From MedAcidi-G1 sp002713545 (GTDB lineage Bacteria; Actinomycetota; Acidimicrobiia; Acidimicrobiales; MedAcidi-G1), in assembly GCA_964013895.1 (NCBI GenBank), contig CAXGYF010000014.1, positions 1 to 39,489 on the forward strand: 39,489 nucleotides of DNA. Reading direction: 5' to 3'. A program made the translations under genes and the position numbers. Position 1 is the stretch's first letter. Each line of letters begins with the position of its first letter. A model generated the notes under the pieces. The model was not told the DNA's origin, made no database searches, and saw nothing but the letters and a program-made list of their open reading frames with translations. This document shows, piece by piece, positions 33,392 through 39,489 of the stretch.

Positions 33392-33732
33392 TATTCCTCC
33401 TCAAAAAATGATGAGCGCTTTATTTCAGCGATTTGAATTGTGTACTTGCTATACCACCCGCCTTTGCCTTTTGACTGGGCTGTTTTGTGTTCAAGGTCTT
33501 CACGCCAAGCGGTAATAGAATCCTCTGATTTCCAATAGCAGACGGTTATCCCGTACCCATCTTCATCACGAGCAGAGTGCATACCTATAAAACCATCATG
33601 TTTTTCTACTAATTCAGCCATTCGATCAGAAGTTTCATCATAACCTTCAAGGTTTTCGCCTAACTGGGTTGTAAAAATTGACGCGAAATAAGGCGGTTCC
33701 CAATTTGGGTGTTGGTGGATAATTGAATCCAT
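33391..33732 (-). CDS. Antibiotic-biosynthesis-monooxygenase-fold protein (YqjZ-like)
   Basis: A 113-aa ABM-fold (dimeric alpha/beta-barrel) protein. It has the order typical of YqjZ-like members: YFASIFTTQLGENLEGYDETSDRM, KHDGFIGMHSARDEDGYGITVCYWKSEDSITAW, then WYSKYTIQIAEIKR. Such proteins may be cofactor-free monooxygenases or heme-degrading enzymes, but many are uncharacterised. ATG 33732 is used; a TTG at 33738 is in frame. It overlaps the esterase gene by one base and lies 37 bp after the lipoprotein gene. Confidence 0.75.
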   Translation of the reverse strand: MDSIIHQHPNWEPPYFASIFTTQLGENLEGYDETSDRMAELVEKHDGFIGMHSARDEDGYGITVCYWKSEDSITAWREDLEHKTAQSKGKGGWYSKYTIQIAEIKRSSFFEEE

Positions 33733-33775
33733 CAACAATTCTTACATCAAAAAAGTTAAGTAGGCGAGACCGGCA

Positions 33776-35845
33776 TTAGTTGTTTAGAACCGAATCTTCA
33801 AATCGATATTCTCCGTTTTGCTCCTCAAACCTAAACCAGTTGTTCCATGCGAAAACAAAATCAGGATTTGAAGGGTTGAAATCGGCACGCTCACAGTTGT
33901 GATGAAAGCTTCCATCCAGAATGCTTTCATGTGATAGCAAACCTTTTTCGACCATTAAACGAACCATGACTGCTGCTCTGGTAGCAATCCCAGACCCTGT
34001 CACATCATTTGTGCCATCTTCGTTAATAAGGCCTAATGCATCTATAAATAAGTTGTTCAATGGGCTTCTATAACCAATTTGTCCGTAGTTTTGTCGATCG
34101 GCGTCAGTGTACATTTCGTCTGCTGTGAAGAAAGTAAAATAATCAGCTGCACCTTCGACAACAGCATGCACATGCTCACCGCGACCCATGCGTTCGACGG
34201 TGTCGTTGCAGTATTCACTGGCGATATCACGTTGGAAAGCGTGATAAAGCTCGTGAACCAAAAACCTTTGGAGATTCCAGGTTGCCATACCGTCTTCCCA
34301 TGCCATCATGACAAGACGTGTTTCCTCACATAAGCCTCTCTGTGTTGAAGTGTCGGCACCATTCTCTAGCCAGAAACGATAACTTTCAAGTTCTTCGTTT
34401 CGATGATCCCTTTGTTTACTCATGCAAGGATCGTTTAGGAGCCACTGTTCTATTTGCGCCATGATTAGATCGATTTCAGATTGCGAAAGTGTGACTTCAT
34501 TAGTATTAAATGGCATGCCGGGAATTTCTTCTCCGATGTATCCACCAATGTTGTACGCAATAACTAAAATATTCGAAGTTCTTTCAGACATTTTGTCCGA
34601 TGCGAAGTTAGCCCAATTAATAAGATCTGAATCTGGGGTAGCGCTAAAGTTGATCAAGTCAATTTCAAAATCATTGGAAACAGAATTATTTACTAGTTCT
34701 GTGGTAGTTGCAGGTGGTGGGGTAGTTGCAGGTGGCGTGGTAGTTGCAGGTGGCGTGGTAGTTGCAGGTTCATCAACACTTGCTATTCCCATTCCACGAT
34801 AGTTTCCGTCCGGCAAAGATGTAGGAAGTTTCAGCTGAGGGTCTTGAAGTATCGAAGTAGCGAAATAATCAACTGATCTCATCAAGTCAGGAGTATTAGC
34901 TCGCCACTCATGACCTATCTCATCAAACCGATCAGCTTGTCCACCTAGCAGACTTGTGTGAGCCCAGTATGTGTATTCGGTGACCATGCATTCGTAGTCG
35001 CATGTTGAATCGTAGTAAGTAAACCAAGCTCCATCTGGATATTGAGAGGGTGTACGATCAAAACGGCCACCACGAGCAAGATCCATAGCATCAGCAATAG
35101 CTGAGTCTTCTTCTTGCCGAAGTTGATCTGGATAAACCTCACCCCACCCGTAGTTGAGGATTAGATGGTGGACTTCTTCAAGAGAGGCATCGAAATTGTA
35201 TTGTGGAGCGGTTTCATCCCCATACAAATCTTGAACTGTGAAACCTTTATCAAAAATCTCGAAATCATCAATCTGGTCCAGAATTTTTTCAAAGTCGAGT
35301 TCAGTTGCTGCCATAGTTATCATGGATTTGTTATTTGCGAGTGCTGATATAACAAAATCGTCATCAGGGATGCCATTCTCATCGTTGTCTAAGTACTCGG
35401 CGAGAATATTTGCAGCGTGGATAACTTTTTCATCAGGAGTTCCAGGGGTGGCAATAATTTTTGTTCCCCAAATATCTAAGTGCTTAGAAAAATATGGGGC
35501 TAAAAAATCTAGATTTTCCGGCAAAGGGGTTATTAGCATATTGATTTCTTGAAAAGTGTCTTCGTTCGCAGAGGATGGAGTTTCTTCTATTGCTGCTGAT
35601 GTGCTGCTTGGAGTTATTGAAGTAGTTGCGGACGGCTCTGAGATCACCGTTGTAGTTGTAGTGCTCGGAGCAGTTTTCGTAGTGGTTGTCTTTCCAACGG
35701 TTGTCGTCGTTTGAGCTATTTCTTCTTGAAGTGATTCGATTTGCTCCTGAAGCTCCTCTAGTCTTTCCGAATCAGCGGAGTCTGAACCACCTCCACATGC
35801 AGAAATTATTAAAGCAAAAACTAAAACTAGAAAAATTTTTCTCAT
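33776..35845 (-). CDS. Multidomain lipoprotein with HExxH metallopeptidase domain (order A-B)
   Basis: A 689-aa lipoprotein: signal peptide with lipobox ISAC (Cys17), a coiled segment (about 26-45), and a Thr/Ser/Pro linker (about 46-95). Domain A (about 98-352) has an EF-hand-like DNDENGIPDD (153-162), EEVHH (about 223-227), AMDLARGGRF, a CDYEC Cys pair and YTYWAH. A second linker (357-382) is made of PPATTT repeats. Domain B (about 390-689) contains HELYHAFQ (His531, Glu532, His535) and the downstream EGAADYF (Glu564), the layout of a gluzincin zinc peptidase. AGGAG precedes ATG 35845. The paralogue upstream (38 bp) has the same two domains in reverse order. It is probably anchored outside the membrane and active on proteins or surface material (inference). 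The specific family is not known to me. Confidence 0.75.
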   Translation of the reverse strand: MRKIFLVLVFALIISACGGGSDSADSERLEELQEQIESLQEEIAQTTTTVGKTTTTKTAPSTTTTTVISEPSATTSITPSSTSAAIEETPSSANEDTFQEINMLITPLPENLDFLAPYFSKHLDIWGTKIIATPGTPDEKVIHAANILAEYLDNDENGIPDDDFVISALANNKSMITMAATELDFEKILDQIDDFEIFDKGFTVQDLYGDETAPQYNFDASLEEVHHLILNYGWGEVYPDQLRQEEDSAIADAMDLARGGRFDRTPSQYPDGAWFTYYDSTCDYECMVTEYTYWAHTSLLGGQADRFDEIGHEWRANTPDLMRSVDYFATSILQDPQLKLPTSLPDGNYRGMGIASVDEPATTTPPATTTPPATTPPPATTTELVNNSVSNDFEIDLINFSATPDSDLINWANFASDKMSERTSNILVIAYNIGGYIGEEIPGMPFNTNEVTLSQSEIDLIMAQIEQWLLNDPCMSKQRDHRNEELESYRFWLENGADTSTQRGLCEETRLVMMAWEDGMATWNLQRFLVHELYHAFQRDIASEYCNDTVERMGRGEHVHAVVEGAADYFTFFTADEMYTDADRQNYGQIGYRSPLNNLFIDALGLINEDGTNDVTGSGIATRAAVMVRLMVEKGLLSHESILDGSFHHNCERADFNPSNPDFVFAWNNWFRFEEQNGEYRFEDSVLNN
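34703..34768 (-). repeat. 18-bp x 4 tandem repeat in lipoprotein linker
   Basis: The sequence GGTAGTTGCA recurs at 34703, 34721, 34739 and 34757, an exact 18-bp period with a few internal changes. On the coding strand it encodes a Pro-Pro-Ala-Thr-Thr-Thr-like repeat (with one Pro-Pro-Pro variant) joining domains A and B. The linker length is likely variable between strains. Confidence 0.85.
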
Positions 35846-35883
35846 AAATGTTCTCCTAATGCTTCCCGTATCGAATCATGTGT

Positions 35884-38800
35884 CTATGGATTTGGAAGTA
35901 TAGCCATCTGTTCAGCAGACGGAAGTTGCATAAATTTCTCAAACTCCACATAAAACTCTGAAATCGTTAAACCGAAAGCATCTTCAAAAGCGCCATCAGG
36001 ACCCAAGTCATAAAAACTGGGGAAATAATCAAAGAAAACAGAATCAACAGAAGTCCGGTTCGCCAACCATGCGGTAGCCCACTGTCCCGTAGCGTACTGA
36101 AGTTGCCCAAAACATAAACCACAATATTCCGCCACCCGTTCACGGCTATCAGCAATGTCTTCGATAGTTAGACCCGGCACAACTTCTCTAAGCCTTTTCG
36201 CTTCATTAAGAGCATCTTCCATTCTTTGCCTAAAAGAAAGCCAACCTTTCTGATCTGCAAGATATAAAGCAAGAAACTCCGCAGAACCTTCTTCTATCCA
36301 AATAGGTATATCGAGACCGAACATGTCTGAAGCGTCGTAGAGCTGATGAGCATTTTGGTAAATATGAACGTATTCGTGTGCGGCGATTTTAGAACCATCC
36401 CCGACGCCTACGTTTAATGGGTTGCCGCTCACGAAAGACTGTGTTGGAACAGACCTGCCTCGTGAGTGTTGTGCAAAAGCGTTAGAACCCATGTAGTAAG
36501 CAATTTCATAAATACCTACGCCCTGATCATTGCGACACCTTTCCATCCACTCAGGGTCATACGCCCAAGTGCAGTAGTCCTCGATGGCGGCATCTGTTGC
36601 AGAAGTTTGTGAGCCTATTACATAAACCCTCATCGGACCATACGACCCGAGGTATTCCTCTGCAGCTTGTATTCCACTCTTAACCGCTTCAAGGGAATCA
36701 TCGGAAAGATCGGAAGTAACGAAATATGAAGCTGGGGAAGATTGAACCGAGTTCCAACCCAAGTCAATTAGTCTTTGTGCCATTGCTTCTTCGTCAGAAT
36801 TTGGCGTTGTAAAAACCAGGTCAGTTTTTTCCATAGAAATGTAAGGTTTATATATTTTCCATTCCCAACAATGCTCTGAATCTAGAGCGCTTGCCCCAGT
36901 GTCCGGACCGCAATCATGCTGTGACGCTTCCGGGCTCCATTCCCAGCACATTTCCTGTTCAATAGTTTGGCATTCACCGCTTGGTTCTGTAGCTCCTATT
37001 TCTTCGAGCATTGATGAAGTCAGAGAATCAGATTCAAGGCCTTCATTTTCAGGATTTGAAGAGAGGGTGTTTCCTTGATAGATCCCATCGGGGATTCTGG
37101 TAGGGAATACGAAACCTTGATTATTTAGAAGGTCGAAAACTAGTGGATCTTTTTGTGCCAGCTCTTGTTTATTGCAGATGTACCACTCATCTTTACTTCC
37201 TTCGCATTTGTCAGTTAGAGAACGGTCAAGAGCGTCGATGTTTGCCACTAGAGCCCAGTAGAAATATTCTGAAACTTGGCATGGGTATCCGCAACCTCCA
37301 TCATCGTAGGTATACCAAGCATCAGGAGGGTATGAGGATGGGGTGCCTTCGAATCTTCCACCACGTGCAACATCCATTGCTTTGGTGAGACTGCTGCCTT
37401 CCCATTCTTCAAATGAAGTATCATCATCCCAGATTTCACTGAAAGAACCAGGGTATGCCTCGTACCACCCTCTGGAAACAACATGCCAGACTTCCTCTAA
37501 ATTTACATCCCAGGTGCCTGCTGATTCGATTCCACCCAAAGCCCACTGATCTCCGTCGTAGTACATGCTTGCGGCTGTGCCAACGTTGTCTTCGCAATAG
37601 GTGCCTCTAAGTGGTGTAAAAAAGTCATCTCTTTCTTGTTCAGTCCAGACTGGAACAACGTAGTTGCCGTCAAGCAATTTTTGTAAAACATTAAAATCAT
37701 CTGGAACTCCGTCTTCATCATTGTCTAAGAACTGAGCGAGCACGCCAGCGGTATGTTGAACGAATGGCAGTGGGGCATTATCGGTAGCAATCACGAAAAC
37801 TCCGAAAACATCCACGAACACGTCCATATCTCTATTAATGCAGTCAAGTTGCGGATTGGGGTGTTTGTCTAAAATTCTCATATTAGGGGCTTCAATAGTG
37901 TTGGCATCACGGGTTTCAATAGTTTTGACTTTAGGGGCTTCAAAAGTGTCGTCGTTAGGGACTTCAAAAGTGTCGGCTTGATTGTTGTCATTCCTGTAGG
38001 CGAATTCATCGAGACACTCTTCTAAAAGAAGCAGATTTTCATCATTGGGTATTTCGATTAAAAATTCAAACACTTTTTCACCGACTATCTTGTGGGCACA
38101 ATCGGCAAAAAATAAATCTCCTTCATTGACGGCGTCCATAGCTTGTAAGAACTGGTCGATGAGAACATCGATATGCTCGATAGGTACAGCGGGATTTGAA
38201 AGAGCAGCAAAGTCTTTTTCATCGGGTTCATGATTTAAAGCTTCGTTAGTGAAAACGAACTGGTCTCGGTTTTTTTCTTCAACCGAGTACCACATGTTCT
38301 TAATAAATTGAATACGGGGATCGCTATCTTGAAATTCATTCACACGTGCGCAATTGTGAAAAAGGCTCCCATCAATAATTTTTGACTCATCAAGCCAGCC
38401 GCGTTCCACCATTAGCCGCAGGCCCATCATTCCCTTTTCGGCTATCCCTGGATCTTCAAAAGCTTTTCCAGTTTCCTCAGAAAGCATCAAAGCGGAGTGC
38501 AAGATGCTTTCAGCGAAGGTTTCGGGTCTATCTTCGATTTCTGCAAGAAGATAATTAGCGAAATAATCTGCAGCCCCTTCAATCACCCACAGAGAGGAAT
38601 TTCCAGTCTCACAGTCAACTCCGAGATCTTGTTGAAAAGCGTGGTATAACTCATGAAAGAAAACTCTTTGAATATCATAAAGATCACGTCGTCTGTCTTC
38701 ATCAATAGAGTAAAGAACTACCCTTGTGTCCGGACAGAATGTTGATTGCAGTTGACTGCCGCCACCTATTTCCAACCATTGTTTTACTTCGGAAGTAAAT

Positions 38801-39366
38801 TTTTTGATTTCAGAAGAAGATTGACATTCGGCTTGTTCCAGAAAATCTTGTAGTTCTTCTACTAGTTCCTTTATCTGATCATTGGTTAAAACAACTTCAA
38901 ATTCAGCACCTGAAAATGCTCCTCCATAAGAAGGGGCTTCACCTGAAATAAAACGGCCCAGAGGATAGATAATCGCTATAACGTCTGAATTGCGCGATGC
39001 CATTTTTGAAGAAGCTAAGTTCGCGTTTTCTTGAAGAAATTCTGCCGGTATATCGGTGTAATTGACAAATTTTAGAAGCCCTGTTTGAGGATATGTGCCA
39101 TCATTAGAAGTCAGAGAAGAAGTTTCCGTGGTGGTGGTGACAATCGTGTCAGGTAAAACTGCTGTTTCGTTTGTGATTGTTTCTTCTGACGTTATTTCTT
39201 CTGCTGTTGCTTCCGCGAGTGTTTCTTTTTCTAATTGTTGACTCAAAGCTTCAACCTGAGCTTCTAATTTTTCAATTGCTAAACCATCACCATTATCAGA
39301 AACGCCACCGCAGGAGGATGCGAATAGCAGGCAGATCAAAACTGAGCAGATTAGTTTGTTTCGCAT
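35884..39366 (-). CDS. Giant lipoprotein with two HExxH metallopeptidase domains (order B-A-C)
   Basis: A 1160-aa lipoprotein: signal peptide with lipobox ASSC (Cys19), coiled segment (about 30-60), Thr/Glu linker. Domain B (about 95-395) has HELYHAFQ (His238, Glu239, His242) and EGAADYF (Glu263). A linker of four 8-residue repeats follows (about 466-497). Domain A (about 505-785) has DNDEDGVPDD (about 544-553), EEVWH, AMDVARGGRF, a CGYPC pair and EYFYWA. A Cys/Trp segment with two CWEW motifs (about 820-865) leads to domain C (about 865-1160), with HEYVHIYQ (His997, Glu998, His1001) and EEGSAEF (Glu1026). Two complete gluzincin-like zinc sites in one chain are unusual. Domains A and B are shared with the downstream lipoprotein in swapped order. 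ATG 39366 has no strong ribosome site. Substrate unknown. Confidence 0.75.
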   Translation of the reverse strand: MRNKLICSVLICLLFASSCGGVSDNGDGLAIEKLEAQVEALSQQLEKETLAEATAEEITSEETITNETAVLPDTIVTTTTETSSLTSNDGTYPQTGLLKFVNYTDIPAEFLQENANLASSKMASRNSDVIAIIYPLGRFISGEAPSYGGAFSGAEFEVVLTNDQIKELVEELQDFLEQAECQSSSEIKKFTSEVKQWLEIGGGSQLQSTFCPDTRVVLYSIDEDRRRDLYDIQRVFFHELYHAFQQDLGVDCETGNSSLWVIEGAADYFANYLLAEIEDRPETFAESILHSALMLSEETGKAFEDPGIAEKGMMGLRLMVERGWLDESKIIDGSLFHNCARVNEFQDSDPRIQFIKNMWYSVEEKNRDQFVFTNEALNHEPDEKDFAALSNPAVPIEHIDVLIDQFLQAMDAVNEGDLFFADCAHKIVGEKVFEFLIEIPNDENLLLLEECLDEFAYRNDNNQADTFEVPNDDTFEAPKVKTIETRDANTIEAPNMRILDKHPNPQLDCINRDMDVFVDVFGVFVIATDNAPLPFVQHTAGVLAQFLDNDEDGVPDDFNVLQKLLDGNYVVPVWTEQERDDFFTPLRGTYCEDNVGTAASMYYDGDQWALGGIESAGTWDVNLEEVWHVVSRGWYEAYPGSFSEIWDDDTSFEEWEGSSLTKAMDVARGGRFEGTPSSYPPDAWYTYDDGGCGYPCQVSEYFYWALVANIDALDRSLTDKCEGSKDEWYICNKQELAQKDPLVFDLLNNQGFVFPTRIPDGIYQGNTLSSNPENEGLESDSLTSSMLEEIGATEPSGECQTIEQEMCWEWSPEASQHDCGPDTGASALDSEHCWEWKIYKPYISMEKTDLVFTTPNSDEEAMAQRLIDLGWNSVQSSPASYFVTSDLSDDSLEAVKSGIQAAEEYLGSYGPMRVYVIGSQTSATDAAIEDYCTWAYDPEWMERCRNDQGVGIYEIAYYMGSNAFAQHSRGRSVPTQSFVSGNPLNVGVGDGSKIAAHEYVHIYQNAHQLYDASDMFGLDIPIWIEEGSAEFLALYLADQKGWLSFRQRMEDALNEAKRLREVVPGLTIEDIADSRERVAEYCGLCFGQLQYATGQWATAWLANRTSVDSVFFDYFPSFYDLGPDGAFEDAFGLTISEFYVEFEKFMQLPSAEQMAILPNP
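37876..37971 (-). repeat. 24-bp x 4 tandem repeat in lipoprotein linker
   Basis: A core TTCAA motif recurs at an exact 24-bp period (37890, 37914, 37938, 37962). It encodes four 8-residue units of the type T-[FI]-E-x-x-x-x-x, for example TFEVPNDD and TIEAPNMR, separating domains B and A. Confidence 0.85.
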
Positions 39367-39469
39367 AAGGCTAAATCAATCGTTTCACTGGACTGGTTGA
39401 CTCAATGTTATAAACAAAAGTTCAGAGTATGTAACCATGTGACTAGCGACATAGGTTTATAAATGGAAA

Positions 39470-39489
39470 AGCCACTCCGAAGAGTGGCT
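39470..39489 (-). terminator. Intrinsic terminator with UUCG loop (gene beyond right edge)
   Basis: On the minus strand the sequence reads AGCCACTC-TTCG-GAGTGGCT followed by TTTT: a perfect 8-bp stem closed by the very stable C(UUCG)G tetraloop, then a short U tract. It would end a transcript coming from the right of the window and insulate the lipoprotein operon that begins at 39366. It may also work on the other strand, but the sequence there is cut off. Confidence 0.7.

Overview
The window looks like chromosomal DNA of a low-GC, probably marine, actinobacterium. The best guess is an Acidimicrobiia-like lineage. Supporting signs are an InhA-type enoyl-ACP reductase, an F420-dependent NADP reductase homologue, a threonyl-tRNA synthetase followed at once by a HIT protein, Thr/Pro-rich linkers in lipoproteins, frequent TTG/GTG starts, and very compact operons with 1-8 bp gene overlaps. 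The taxonomy is inference. No tRNA, rRNA, transposase, integrase, phage gene or CRISPR array was seen.

Layout. (1) 1-2024: the 3' part of a very acidic, Cys-rich repeat protein (about 41-residue units), cut by the left edge, then an unrecognised 201-aa gene. (2) 2738-6948, minus: a four-gene operon (568-aa unknown, M19 dipeptidase-like, DUF3726-like, Ldh2-like) in which both recognisable enzymes lack hallmark catalytic or metal residues. (3) 7032-12944, minus: a two-subunit ABC exporter, a TSUP/TauE permease, a lone ABC ATPase and thiamine pyrophosphokinase. (4) 13009-16338, plus: two paralogous CNNM/CBS membrane proteins and a secreted M23 peptidase, convergent with fabI. (5) 17229-22671, plus: npdG-like, thrS, HIT, two small overlapping ORFs, patatin, and an APH-like phosphotransferase. 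(6) 22679-27192, minus: a likely operon of serine hydrolase, MFS exporter, a redoxin with an in-frame TGA, and a dihydrodipicolinate-reductase-like oxidoreductase. (7) 27272-30690: a DUF1932-type dehydrogenase, small zinc-ribbon genes, a decayed alpha/beta-hydrolase, a cold-shock protein, a methyltransferase and a hexapeptide acyltransferase. (8) 30675-33732, minus: ABM-like monooxygenase, HSL-type esterase, NTF2-like protein and MFS transporter. (9) 33776-39366, minus: two large multidomain lipoproteins with HExxH metallopeptidase domains in permuted order.

The strongest unusual signal is at 24360-24362. An in-frame TGA replaces the first Cys of a thioredoxin-like Trp-Cys-Gly-Cys motif, both flanks continue in one frame, and a perfect 6-bp hairpin with a GGU loop begins 15 nt downstream of the TGA. 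This fits a selenocysteine codon with a bacterial SECIS element. Second in interest are the domain-shuffled metallopeptidase lipoproteins and the Ldh2/M19-like operon with altered active sites.
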